This document shows, piece by piece, positions 11,550 to 22,321 of a DNA stretch of 64,000 nucleotides. Each line of letters opens with the position of its first letter. The first letter of the stretch is position 1. The stretch covers positions 31,269,020 through 31,333,019 of the forward strand of contig NC_080546.1 of NCBI RefSeq assembly GCF_028640845.1, written 5' to 3'. The notes under the pieces are model-generated. The model saw nothing but the letters and a program-made list of their open reading frames with translations. It ran no database searches and had not been told where the DNA came from. Source of the stretch: Ahaetulla prasina (taxonomy: Eukaryota > Chordata > Lepidosauria > Squamata > Colubridae). Position numbers and translations under genes: made by a program.

Positions 11550-11672
11550 CAGGGGTCTCCAACCTTGGTCCCTTTAAGACTTGTGGACTTCAGTTCCCAG
11601 AGACCCTCAGCCAGCTTTGCTCTGGGAGTTGAAATCCTCAAGTCTTAAAGGGACCAAGGTTGGAGACCCCTG
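11550..11672. mobile_element. Small palindromic hAT MITE, complete
   Basis: 123 bp with long inverted repeats. The left end is CAGGGGTCTCCAACCTTGG and the right end is its complement CCAAGGTTGGAGACCCCTG; the symmetry continues through GTCCCTTTAAGACTTGTGGA. Flanked by gcttagga (11542-11549) and gcttggga (11673-11680), an 8-bp target duplication with 7/8 match. The ends and TSD length fit hAT. Confidence 0.88.
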
Positions 11673-12404
11673 GCTTGGGATACACAATGTGCATTTTGCA
11701 AATACACACATGGCTTCCAAATCCCATTTATGTGGCCTCCAGAGCCTTCTTGGTCTGCAACTACCAAAAACTGGCAACACGGTATCCCATTATTCTAAAC
11801 AGGAAACACACCCAGACACACAAATATAAATACTAATGCAACTTTAAAACATTTAAAAAAAAAAAAACAGGAAAAAAACAAAATTGCCTCTAAAACAAAA
11901 GAAGATGTACAGAAAATATCTTGGAGCACATCATATAGCATTGCCTTACAAATTTTGCATAACTGAAACATTAAGTATGGTCCCTGGCATCAAAAGGAGC
12001 CTGTATACATCAGGGGTCTGAGTAGTGCTCAGAAATATCTTAAAGAAAAGTGATGCTGAAGGCTGATTTGTTTTCTTTGCAGCTTCCCCTTGGCTTCCTC
12101 GCAGCACAAAGCTTGGAAAAAAAACAAGGGAGATGTCAGTGTCTCATCTATGGACTCTTTATTGGAAACTTGGGACCTATTACATTTCAGCCTATCAGGG
12201 GAAAATTATAAAAAGGCAGTAAACAGAACTGTTGTCTTTGTTTTCATTTTTCACCTTAAGAAATATTTCCACATAAGAACTGCAAAACTCTATTTTATGT
12301 TGGCTGGAGTTCTTAACCATGGAGCTTGGAATAGTTATAGATTCCACTTGAATGTAACTAAAGCAAACTAAGAAACCAATGCAGAGCATCGTAATGAGTT
12401 AAAG

Positions 12405-12761
12405 CAGGGGTGTCAAACTTAAGGCCCAGAGGCCGGATCCGGCACGCGGGGTGATTAGATCTGGCACGCAGGGCCGCCCTGGAAACGGTGAAGGACTGAC
12501 CCATAGTGCCTCTACCAGCAAAAACAGAGCTTGGGAGGGCCGCCTGCAGCCCTCCCGAGCTCCATTTTTGCTGGCAGAGGGTTGCAGGAGGCCATTGCAG
12601 TCAAAAAAGGAGCTCAGGAGCCCGTTTTCACTGACAGAGCGCTTGGGCCACCACAGGCGGCCCGACACGACTGACGTTGAGCTGGCCATACCCACTCTGG
12701 CCCTCTGAGGCCAAACACAACCCTGATGCGGCCCTCAAGGAAATCGAGTTTGACACCCCTG
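12405..12761. mobile_element. hAT MITE, CAGGGGTGTCAAAC family, copy 1
   Basis: Ends CAGGGGTGTCAAACTT and GAGTTTGACACCCCTG, 357 bp, GC-rich interior. TSD agttaaag/agttatag (12397-12404, 12762-12769; 7/8). Contains two inverted copies of a TTTTTGCTGGCAGAGG-like motif. Non-coding; the overlapping open frames on both strands come from the palindromic GC-rich body. Confidence 0.9.
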
Positions 12762-13035
12762 AGTTATAGTGACTGAATGTTGAGAAAACAAATCCAACAA
12801 AGTGCTGGTGTTTTTTCAATATGAAGAAGACCAAATGAAAAATCAGAAAGGAGCTTTAGAAAATATATTCTGAAAACACACACATCCTGCAGTTTCTACA
12901 TCTTTCAATGGCTGTGCTACTATTTGCTTTAACTTTCCTGTTTAAGAATCAAGGGTGTGGGTTGAGTATCCTGAGGTGAAAAACAAGGGATAAAGTCCAC
13001 AATGGTGAATATTATCTGCTATCTTTCCAAATTAA

Positions 13036-13274
13036 TGGCAATCCTTATGATTTATATTAATATATTGACCATCATTTGTTTTGTAAATGTTGTACCTTGA
13101 TGAAGGTATCTTTTCTTTTACGTACACTGAGAGCATATGCACCAAGACAAATTCCTTGTGTGTCCAATCACACTTGGCCAATAAAAAAAATCTATTCTAT
13201 TCTATTCTATTCTATTCTATTCTATTCTATTCTATTCTATTCTATTCTATTCTATTCTATTCTATTCTATTCTA
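13036..13274 (+). mobile_element. L3 LINE 3' end with (ATTCT)n tail, copy 2
   Basis: Severely 5'-truncated: only the last roughly 150 bp of the L3 3' UTR are present (from ggcaatccttatgatttata to CACTTGGCCAATAAAAAAAA), running straight into a pentanucleotide array at 13191-13274. Confidence 0.9.
13191..13274 (+). repeat. (TCTAT)n microsatellite, about 17 units
   Basis: 84 bp of perfect TCTAT repeats (equivalent to AATAG on the other strand) directly after the A-run of the L3 3' end. The position shows the array is part of, or seeded by, the LINE tail. Confidence 0.97.
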
Positions 13275-13284
13275 ATGGTATATG

Positions 13285-13525
13285 CTGCCTATTTATTTAT
13301 TTTTCATATTTCTAAACAGCACATGTCCCTCAAAGAGGGGCTTTGGCTGGTGTACAATATAATATAACCGATCAACAAAACAGGATATGAAAAACAACAT
13401 TACAATTAAAATTAGGGTTCAAATTTTTAAAATTATAGAATAATAATTAAACATCAAAAGGGGAGAAAATCCTAAAATGGCCATTTAACATTAGATTGTT
13501 ATAGTTGGGGGAGGATCTCAAGGAG
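13285..13525 (-). mobile_element. L2-like LINE 3' end, candidate
   Basis: On the minus strand the tail reads GAAATATGAAAAATAAATAAA, matching the tail of the L2-like LINE at 42840-42880. It is preceded by a degenerate form of the adjacent CCGCCCTGAG...GGGCAGTATAC hairpin. The upstream limit is uncertain. Confidence 0.45.
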
Positions 13526-13715
13526 TTAGCCAGCCCTATGGTTGCATGGTTCTCCGTGTCCCCCTCCCATGGCCGCAGAGCCAAGTTCTGACATTTTGTC
13601 GGAGGCCAAGAGATTGGGGGTTTATTATCTTCCTACTGCCCAATCTAAGTACCCAATACCAAAAGAATTCCATCTCTCTTGCTATAAAAATTTGCTGGAA
13701 ATTGATGTCAGCCTT

Positions 13716-14095
13716 CATTTGTTGTTGTTAGTTGCAAAGTCGTGTCCGACCCATCACCACCCCGTGGACAACGTTCCTCCAGGCCTTCCTATCCTCTAGC
13801 ATCCTCTGGAGTCCATTTAAGCTCACGCCTACTGCTTCAGTGACTCCATCCAGCCATCTGGTTCTCTGTCGTCCCGTTCTTCTTTTGCCCTCAATCTTTC
13901 CCAGCATTAGGCTCTTCTCCAGTGAGTCCTTCCTTCTCATTAGGTGGCCAAAGTATTTCAGTTTCATCTTCAGGATCTGGCCTTCTCAAGAGCAGTCAGG
14001 GTTGATCTCCTCTAGGACTGACTTGTTTGTTTGCCTTGCAGTCCAAGGGACTCACAGGAGTCTTCTTCAGCATCAGAGTTCAAAGGCCTTTATAA
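13716..14095 (-). mobile_element. BovB (RTE) LINE 3' fragment
   Basis: On the minus strand a 79-codon frame (13967-13728) reads KLKYFGHLMRRKDSLEKSLM, then GKIEGKRRTGRQRTRWLDG and GRTRLCN. This is the characteristic C-terminus of the BovB reverse transcriptase. It is followed by the 3' end CACGACTTTGCAACTAACAAC. BovB is an RTE-clade LINE known for horizontal transfer between squamates and ruminants. Only the C-terminus and 3' end are retained. Confidence 0.9.
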
Positions 14096-14588
14096 ATGAG
14101 AAATAATCTGATCTAACTTTATGCCTCTTCTCATTTCTTTGGCCTGGACACATGTAAATAGTTAATAACCTTCTTCAGTTTGCTCTTCCAAAGTAAACTA
14201 ATCTTTTCCCACTAATCTGCTATATAGAACATAGCAGCCTATTTAAACTGCGGCTCTGATATTCCTTTTCCAGAAAATGTAAAACAATGGAAGGAAGAAG
14301 TTTGCTCAGCTATTCTGCATCTATGGAATCTTCAATTAATTACATTCAAGATGAGATTCTTGTTTCATCTTAAAGAAAGAAAAGATCACCAACTTCTCTT
14401 TAGGTAAGCAACCCATTTTGCAAAAGTGAAGGTAGCCTGTCATAGGCCCTGATTGCTTGCAAGCATGCAGATGACAGAAAGATAGACAAACAGATAAAAT
14501 CACTGGATGATAAGATAAGAATTTTAAATAAAAATTTCAAGATATCATGTTGCCTGATTCAAGCAAAATTTAAGCTTAGCTTCTAAAA

Positions 14589-15205
14589 TCTATATATATA
14601 AAAGTGAAAACCACTCACACATTAATCACGAAATCTCCAGAACCGTAAAGCCTACAAACTTGGAATTTGCCACGCATGTTCCTCTTGGCTTCTAGGTGCT
14701 CACTAAGAAAGGATTTTTTGAAATGACCATCAGAGCATTAGTGTTTCCTATTTTATTATTAACACGCTCTGATGCTAAGGAGTTCTCTGCTCCCCCTCCC
14801 CACCTCAAAAGAAATCTGTTCTAAATGCAAAACACAAGCAGAGGAGTTTCACTTTCAGTTTTACTTTCACAGCAGCAAGCAGCTTTACTATAGAACAATT
14901 GAGCTAAGCCATGCCCAGTCTCCTTCCTATCTCTTTCTTGCTCACACAGCAAACACTGTTTGAGTTTCCAAACACCCCTCAACTCTCTCACACACTGACA
15001 GAATGCTAGCCAGATGAATACCAATGGATACTGCAGGCTGGGACATTCTGCTCCCACTCCCCCTCTATTCCAACTGCCAGTTGTATTATATTAACACGCT
15101 CTGATGCTACGGAGTTACACATTCTATATTACATTTCAGGCTGTAAGTGTCAATTTATCAAGCCTGAGCACATAGTTTCGTAGTGAAGCACGGGCGTTCA
15201 ACTAG
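14589..15205 (+). mobile_element. Non-autonomous Helitron
   Basis: 617 bp beginning TCTATATATATAAAAGTG and ending GTTCAACTAG, inserted between A and T with no target duplication. Just before the 3' end lies the remnant of the terminal hairpin, GTTTCG-TAG-TGAAGC (15175-15189), followed by ACGGGCG. TC start, CTAG end, subterminal hairpin and A/T insertion are the Helitron hallmarks. Inside, a 26-28 bp segment (ATTAACACGCTCTGATGCTA) occurs twice, at about 14758 and 15091. No Rep/helicase is encoded. Confidence 0.88.
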
Positions 15206-15218
15206 TTTTAAAATAAAG

Positions 15219-15221
<3 letters not shown>

Positions 15222-15303
<82 letters not shown>
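15222..15303. repeat. (AT)n microsatellite, about 82 bp
   Basis: Perfect AT dinucleotide array, 17 bp past the Helitron 3' end. It can form cruciform structures and is likely length-polymorphic. Confidence 0.97.
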
Positions 15304-15305
<2 letters not shown>

Positions 15306-15499
15306 ATGGATTGCCAAAACAACATCTGAACATATTTTATATGTCTGGTTAAAGATTATCTTTTAATATTTGATATTATGAAATGAGTTCAGATTACGTC
15401 TGTTCTGCATCTATATGTAGATGTTCCTCATCCAATTCTAATAACCGGGAAGCTTTTTACTGCATTAATTTTATTTTAAAGAGAGCACTACAAGGTACT

Positions 15500-15745
15500 G
15501 TTCCTAAGTTGTTAAGTGAATCTGGCTTCCCCATTGACTTTACTTCTCAGAAGGTCTCAAAAGGTGATCACATGACCCTGAGACACTGCAACCATCATAA
15601 ATATGAACCAGTTGCCAAGTGTCTGAATTTTGATCATGTGACCCTGGGGTCGTGAATCTGAAAAATGGTCATAAGTCACTTTTTTCACTGCTGTTGTAAC
15701 TTTGAATGGTCACTAAATGAACTGTTGTAAATTGAGGACTACCTA
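15500..15745 (+). mobile_element. TA-MITE (CAGGTAGTCC family), 5'-truncated
   Basis: Keeps the right part (cttccccattgactttactt, gatcacatgaccc, gtcataagtcacttttttca) and the terminal GAGGACTACCTA followed by TA at 15746-15747. The left terminus is missing. Confidence 0.75.
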
Positions 15746-16530
15746 TAGTTCTATAGATACTCATTCTTTACTACATGAACTCTTGTTTCAGGGAATCATA
15801 AGAGTTACGTTACTATTCAACTTTTGACTTAACATTTTAGTTTTGAAAGCTCAAACCAAGTAAAAACCAAGGCCTCTGATAAACATTATCTAATTAAGAG
15901 AAATGAATTAAAAGTATTGATTTCATGGATTTCAAACAGGAAATGTCACCTTTTAATCACTGCTCCCAAAGACTATGGACATAATTTGAAAATGTTCCTG
16001 TAGATGATATCCAGCCCACTCTATCTTCCTATAAGTGAGAAAGCTCCTCCTTTATCCTCTCTTATTTATTACTTTCTACATAAGGTAAGATGCTTTATTG
16101 GTATATTTTTGTATATACAACAGAATTTCAGCATTCTTAGAATACAGCAAGTTTTTAATTATATTTGTACCTTTAGAAATAACACCTGCATTCCAATATG
16201 ATGCGGACAACTATGGGTGATGAAAATTTCTCTTCCTGAAAAAAATTATGGTACCTAGATTAAAAATCATTAAGGTCTCAATCAGAAGAATCTGAAAAAC
16301 AGTTTTGAGGCCAATTTTGTGTAAGTTTCTATATACTACTAGAAAGAAGAACATTGTAGTTAATGATGTGTCCATAAAACACCTTGCATATATAAAACTG
16401 ATATTGAATAACTAATTAGATAAATAGCTCAATCATACAAACTGCTGGCCATCTTACATGCTACATGACAAAATTTGGCCCTACTTAAGGAAATTGAGTC
16501 ATCTGAATCTGAAAGTAAAAGTTTTAAATA

Positions 16531-16773
16531 GCAGCAATAGCAATAGCACTTAGACTTATATACCGCTTTACAGTGCTTTACAGCCCTAAGTAGTTTACAG
16601 AGTCAGCATATTGCCCCCAACAATTTAGGTCCCCATTTTACTCATCTCAGAAGGATGGAAGGCTAAGGCAACCTTGAGCCTGGTGAGATTTGAACTGCCA
16701 AATTGCAGGCAGCTGGCAGTCAGCACAAGTAGCCTGCAGTACTGCACTCTAATCACTCTGCCACCGTGGCTCA
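16531..16773 (-). mobile_element. tRNA-derived squamate SINE, family B, copy 1
   Basis: On the minus strand the head is GAGCCACGGTGGCAGAGTGA (tRNA-like A box), with a B box near GGCAGTTCAAATCTC. The body is CTCAAGGTTGCCTTAGCC and the 3' tail CTAAGTGCTATTGCTATTGC. Same family at 19255 (plus), 51858 (minus) and 62701 (minus). Confidence 0.82.
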
Positions 16774-17136
16774 TATAAACCTGGATAGAGTAAGCATAGG
16801 ATTAGCACTTCATAGGGAGTATAATAAATGATGTCTGTTGGTCTCAATGACTCCTTTACAAAACATAGATGTTTATATTTTGTGCACAAAGAAAAACAAA
16901 TCCCCAAAATTATTCAACCACTTGTATTTTGTTTAATAAAGTCTTAATCCATCTATTTTTTCCAAAGAAAGTGTAACAATAAATTTAAAAAATATCTGAG
17001 CGATCTATAGACAATGGCTTGAGTGTCACTAATTAATACAAGGAAGGAACAAAGCACTGTAGCCATGGGTGAAAACTGTAGAAATATTCATGGATCACAT
17101 TGGCGGGAGGAAGGAGGAGTGATGGTCTGTGTACTC

Positions 17137-17271
17137 CAAGGGTATCAAACTCATAAAGTCACGGGGTTGTCACGTCATGTATCACGACTTTTTTCTCCTT
17201 CACTAAACTTGGCGTGGGCGTGGCCAGCGCGTGACACAGCCAGCCTGTGGGCCATGAGTTTGACAGCCCTG
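17137..17271. mobile_element. Short hAT MITE, CAGGGGTGTCAAAC-related
   Basis: 135 bp with ends CAAGGGTATCAAACTCA and TGAGTTTGACAGCCCTG. TSD gtgtactc (17129-17136) and gtgtactt (17272-17279), 7/8 match. Interior shortened relative to the 357-bp member. Confidence 0.85.
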
Positions 17272-17599
17272 GTGTACTTTATTCCTTAATATCATCTATA
17301 CTATTTAACATAAATCAGCCTAAATCTCTTCATATTGCTGCATTTTTGTATGCTTACATGCTTTGGAGTGTAAGTTTTGGGAAAAAACAAGCACATTTTT
17401 TAAAAAGTTGTTTTTAGGCATTTTGTAATGTGGATAAATGAGGGAAACATTAAAAAAAGTGGTTTTAAATAAAATGAGCTTGCAGTTTTGCAACCAAGTA
17501 TGTAAGTGCCTCTTTGCGCTTTTAAGTCTACACCTAAACATGCACTGACATCTCTTTCAAAAAGATGTTTTGGGACTCCAAGAGAAGTGATAACTTTCT

Positions 17600-17850
17600 A
17601 TCAAGCCTTAAAGGCGTGCCTTTAAATAAATGCTGATTCCTGGTGACCACCTGGACAAGTTCCTTCAGTTTTCTTGACAAAATTTCAGAAATGATTTTCC
17701 ATTGCCTACTTTCTAGGGCTGAGAGAGAACAACTAGACTAAGGTCACCCAGTTGGGTTGGCTTCAAGTCTAAGGCAGGACAAGAACTCCTGGTGTCCACA
17801 CTTCTAGCCTGGCGCTTTTACTACACCAGTTGTTACTACTGGATTAGGTC
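17600..17850 (-). mobile_element. tRNA-derived squamate SINE, family C
   Basis: Minus strand begins AACTGGTGTAGTAAAAGCGC (degenerate tRNA A box). It continues with CAGGAGTTCTTGTCCTGCC (B-box region), GGGTGACCTTAGTCTAGTTG and a body ending near GGTGGTCACCAGGAATCAGC. It resembles a widespread squamate SINE whose head reads GGTGTAGTGGTTAAGG (from memory). A fragment of the same body lies at 25130-25215. Confidence 0.65.
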
Positions 17851-17851
17851 C

Positions 17852-19254
17852 CCAGACCTCTTGAGACAACTCTCTTAAAAGTATCTACCCACTGCATTTC
17901 CAAAATAAATCTTTCATTTTTACTCTTTTTAGATTAATCTCTGTGTAAATAAAAGCTTCCTGATAACTTGCAAACACATAACTCATACATTACATTAATT
18001 GGAAAATATAAACCATACACAATACCTGATTTCCATCTAGCGTTAGTTAACTCTACAATTTATCTGAATTATATTTATCTGTCTTCCCCAGTTGACATGG
18101 ATTATGCCATGTTAGATATAAATGAGCTTAGTGAGAAAACACGTGGCAGATCTTGTTTGCTTTTATGTTGTTAAGCAACTGGAGCTTTATCAGGTTCCTT
18201 CAGCTAATTAATTACCCATCCTGCCTTAGTGGAAAGTAAGACCCCCAAATAGCTTTAAGCTCTCCACAAAGTCTTTGCATGTTACTATCATCAGATACAG
18301 CTCTACAGATATAGTAATTCCCAGGGAACAAATCTCAATTAAGAATTCTATCCACATTTCTGCTCCATTTCTACATTTGAAAAGAAACATGCTTTACAGG
18401 ACAAAGGAAGCCAGCCCTTCCTGAAGGAAGAAATCTGTAAACATATCTGAAAAACAAAGTGATACATTCAAAATATCACACTGAAAATACAAAAGAGGAC
18501 TTTCTACACTACACTCATAGCAGCTTATCTGTTACCTCTGATCTCAGCCATAGTACATAAAAAAAAATCAGATTTAGCTACTGCCCAGAATCAACACAAC
18601 AGGCCATGGGTCTGACAACTTTTTATTAATATTTACAAATGTGTCCTCATTTAATATTGAAAGTTTTATCCCTTTCATAATAAGTAGAGCAAAACCAGGG
18701 ATTTTACTTGTTTGTGTACTTGATTCCACTTGAAGTAAAATGTTTTAAGTGCTTAACTAAGTGACATGTAGTATTTTGCAATATTAGGGTTTAATTTCCA
18801 GGTGTACAGTCAAACATTTACTGCTTGTAAATTTACTGCTTATTTAAAGATCAGCCATCACTTTTGAAGTATTATATATTAAAAACAATTTATTTCTGTT
18901 CTTCTGAGTTTGAATCTTCAAGGAAATTGATTTCTTATTTCTTGCACTAATATCGATATAAACCCTAAAGTTATTAGCAAAAAGAACCAGAAACTAACTG
19001 AAATATCTGTAGTTGCATATTATAAATAAACTAATGAATTTGGTAAACTAAGCTTGTCCAGCCTACCATTTCCTCACTCTCTGCTTTTAATTATAGAAAG
19101 ATCAAGTTGTGATTTCATTCAGCTCAAACCTAGATCTCATAATAACATAATAACAATGAAGTTCTTCTAAATTGCAGCCTCCTTGCAATTTTTTCAAAAG
19201 TATGTTAGCAAAAATATATATCATTTAGCTAACTCACCTTCTAAACCCACCGAA
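17852..19254. other. AT-rich intronic DNA, nothing recognised
   Basis: No TIR, SINE box, LINE frame or simple repeat was recognised. Open frames are short and lack conserved motifs. Confidence 0.5.
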
Positions 19255-19485
19255 GAGCTGTAGTGGCTCAGTGGTTAGAATGGAGTAATGTAGGCTGATT
19301 CTGCCCATTGCCAGGAGTTCAATCCTGACCACCTCAAGGTTGACTCAGCCTTTCATCCTTTTGAGGTTGGTAAAATGATTGTTGGGGACAATTTGCTGAT
19401 TCTGTAAACCACTTAGAGAGGGCCATAAAGCACTATGAAGTGGCATGTAAGTCTAAGTGCTATTGCCAAGTGCTATTGCTTCTGT
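19255..19485 (+). mobile_element. tRNA-derived squamate SINE, family B, copy 2
   Basis: Plus orientation: GTAGTGGCTCAGTGGTTAGA (A box), AGGAGTTCAATCCTGACC (B-box region), CTCAAGGTTGACTCAGCC, ending CTAAGTGCTATTGCC with a short duplicated AAGTGCTATTGC. Confidence 0.82.
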
Positions 19486-19660
19486 AAATTGATGTCTTCT
19501 AGGGACAATGCATCCAATACCTTTTACTTGCCAGTAATATTGAAATGATGATCAAACTGGAAGGGGGAAATATGTTTATTCTAAGTGACAAGCATCTGAA
19601 AAACTTTTAATATCCTCTCTACCATCCTTCAATTTCTGATCTGCTTAGAAGGAATGCTTA

Positions 19661-20048
19661 CAGATAGTCATCAATTTACAATGGCAACCAATGCTGTTAT
19701 AACGCATGACCTTATGTGACCATATCACTTAGCAACAGCAATTCCATTTAGTATCATTGTAAGAGGACTGTGTGGGTTGTTAAGTAAGGACCATAATATG
19801 ATCTTTTGATTTCCTATCAGCTTTCCTAATAACTTTGTTTGAAAGAAGCCACCAGGAAAAGACAGAAATCACAATCATGAGACTGCAACTTACTGTAAGA
19901 TAATTGCAAGGTAAAGCAGAGCACTGAGATCAAGATAACATAATCGTGTGTGCGTGTGTTTGCAAAGGCAAGCTAAATACCATTAATTCATCCTGTTTGT
20001 GATTTTGAATAGTCATTGAACGAACAGTTATAACCTGAGAACTACTAG
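19661..20048 (+). mobile_element. TA-MITE (CAGGTAGTCC family), old full-length copy
   Basis: Diverged but bounded by CAGATAGTCATCAATTTAC on the left and ACAGTTATAACCTGAGAACT on the right, with TA on both flanks (19659-19660, 20049-20050). The interior retains gtgattttgaatagtcattg near the right end. 388 bp matches the family length. Confidence 0.7.
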
Positions 20049-20410
20049 TATACTTAATCTATCCAACTATGTAAATATACCCAACAATATTTTAAAGAAA
20101 TAAAAAGTATATATCAACATAGAGAAGGCTCTAGTTCTGTGAGCACAGTCAGTTTGGGCAGAAGATAAAATAGTTCAGTATACTGTTTTTATTGTTAACC
20201 TTTAGCCAGACATAATGTAATCAAAAGGAATGTATTCTGAAAAATCGTCTTACATCACCAATAGGTGTCATTTTAAGTATAGCTTTCCTTTTAAACCAAT
20301 TAATTAATATTACTCCTAATACAATAAGTTATTTAATATTATATTCTTTGTTGCTTTTTTCTTCTACTTAAATATGTATTAGTTTAATGTGCATAGTTTT
20401 ATTTTCATTT

Positions 20411-20445
20411 CTGAGCTGTTCTGAGCTGTTCTGAGCTGTTCTGAG
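20411..20445 (+). repeat. 3.5 x 10-bp tandem repeat (CTGAGCTGTT) at the L3 5' junction
   Basis: Three perfect CTGAGCTGTT units plus CTGAG abut the first LINE base. They are absent from the LINE itself at the homologous place (near 8850). Confidence 0.95.
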
Positions 20446-21037
20446 GTGCAACCAAAACAATCTGGAACTGAACACACTCAAAACCGTAGAAATGGTGGTA
20501 GACTTTAGGAGAAACCCTTCCATACTTCCACCTCTCACAATACTAGACAACACAGTATCAACAGTAGAAACCTTCAAATTTCTAGGTTCTATCATATCGC
20601 AAGATCTAAAATGAATAGCTAACATCAAAAACATCATTAAAAAATGACAGCAAAGAATGTTCTTTCTGCGCCAACTCAGTAAGCTCAAACTGCCCAAGGA
20701 GCTGCTGATTCAGTTCTACAGAGGAATTATTGAGTCTGTCATTTGCACCTCTATAACTGTCTGGTTCGGTTCTGCAACCCAACAAGAAAAACACAGACTT
20801 CAGAGGATAATTAGAACTGCAGAAAAAATAATTGCTACCAACCTGCCTTCCATTGAGGACCTGTATACTGCACGAATCAAGAAGAGGGCCGTGAAAATAT
20901 TTACAGACCCCTCGCATCCTGGACATAAACTGTTTCAACTCCTACCCTCAAAACGACGCTATAGAGCACTGCACACCAGAACAACTAGACACAAGAACAG
21001 TTTTTTCCCGAAGGCCATCACTCTGCTAAACAAATAA
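20446..21037 (+). pseudogene. L3 reverse-transcriptase C-terminus
   Basis: Contains CNQNNLELNTLKTVEMVVDF. A stop replaces the codon after SQDLK (tgaatagct where the longer copy has tggacagct). A 126-codon frame then runs from 20657 to 21037 (MFFLRQLSKLKLPKELLIQF to FFPKAITLLNK). The piece lacks the catalytic motifs and is dead on arrival through 5' truncation. Confidence 0.9.
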
Positions 21038-21298
21038 TTCCCTCAACACTGTCAGACTATTTACTGAATCTGCACTACTATTAATCTTCTCATAGTTCCC
21101 ATCACCAATCTCTTTCCATTTATGACTGTATGACTATAACTTGTTGCTGGCAATCCTTATGATTTATATTGATATATTGACCATCAATTGTGTTGTAAAT
21201 GTTGTACCTTGATGAACGTATCTTTTCTTTTGTGTATACTGAGAGCATATGCACCAAGACAAATTCCTTGTGTGTCCAATCACACTTGGCCAATAAAA

Positions 21299-21371
21299 AT
21301 TCTATTCTATTCTATTCTATTCTATTCTATTCTATTCTATTCTATTCTATTCTATTCTATTCTATTCTATC
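21299..21371 (+). repeat. (ATTCT)n microsatellite, about 14 units
   Basis: About 72 bp of perfect repeats directly following CCAATAAAAA of the L3 3' end, as at 13191-13274. Confidence 0.97.
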
Positions 21372-21916
21372 TGAATCCCAAGAACATCCCAACAAAACCC
21401 AGAGATAGCAAAACTTAACTCGTCTGTATACTGAAAGTAGCAATACCACAGCCACGTTTTTCATTATAGGATTTTATTTAGAAATTTTGATCCTTGTAAG
21501 AAGTCACTGATTCATCAACTAAATGGAAAACCTATTGTGGTTTCTTTTTCATCATGCTGGGTTATTTCATTCCCAAATGAAAATGTAACTATTTTAGACT
21601 CTCCTTTGAAGACTTACATTGTGACAAATTTCTTTAAATGCTTTGCCTACCAAGCAGATATGAATTCTATTTAAATCACACTAGCTTAAGTGTGACTGGC
21701 TTAAGACAAAATTAGGTCTCTTGTACAAATTCGGAGAGCAGAAACACTGCTAGATAAGGAGTCCATTTCTGGGTTCAGGCACAAAACAAACACTTTCTAT
21801 GGTACATTCTCCAAAAACATGCAAGTGTTTTTTGGTGAATAACTTTCTGGATACCAAGTCAGTAATAGTGACACCTGATTGTTCCTTTTACGGCTCAATC
21901 TGCCTGAAGAGGATAA

Positions 21917-22321
21917 CAGGTAGTCCTCAATTTACAACAGTTCACTTCGTGACCATTAAAAATTACAACAGCACTGAAAAAAGTGACTTATGACCATTTT
22001 TCAGAGATACAACTTTTGAAGCATCCCCCTGTTCATGTAATCAAAATTCAGACGCTTGGCAACTGGTTCAAACTTATGGCCATTGGCGTGTCCCAAGGTC
22101 ATGTGATCCTCTTTTGCGACCTTCTGACAAGCAAAAAGTCAATGGGGAAGGCAGATTCATTTAACAACCGGGTTATTAACTTGTCAACTGCAGTGATTCA
22201 CTTAACAATTGTGGCAAGAAAGGTTATACAATGGGGCAAAATTCACTTAAACAGGGCAAAATGCCTCACTTAACAACAGAAATTTTGGGCTCAATTGTGG
22301 TTGTAAGTCGAGGACTACCTG
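21917..22321 (-). mobile_element. TA-MITE (CAGGTAGTCC family), full copy
   Basis: 405 bp with ends CAGGTAGTCCTCAATTTACA and GTTGTAAGTCGAGGACTACC plus TG. The orientation is reversed relative to the copy at 50501. The interior carries repeated CACTTAACAAC/CATTTAACAAC units. Confidence 0.88.

Larger units (their letters stand above)
20446..21371 (+). mobile_element. L3 LINE, 5'-truncated, with (ATTCT)n tail, copy 3
   Basis: Homology to the 6.6-9.7 kb copy starts inside the RT (GTGCAACCAAAACAATCTGG, equal to about 8850) and continues through the C-terminus, the stop and the 3' UTR to CACTTGGCCAATAAAAA and a pentanucleotide array. Confidence 0.93.

Noticed and set aside
12399..12834. Open frames on both strands near 12.5 kb
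   Set aside because: Caused by the GC-rich palindromic body of the hAT MITE.
13191..13274. CRISPR-like or satellite array
   Set aside because: Pure pentanucleotide without spacers, attached to an L3 LINE tail in a vertebrate genome.
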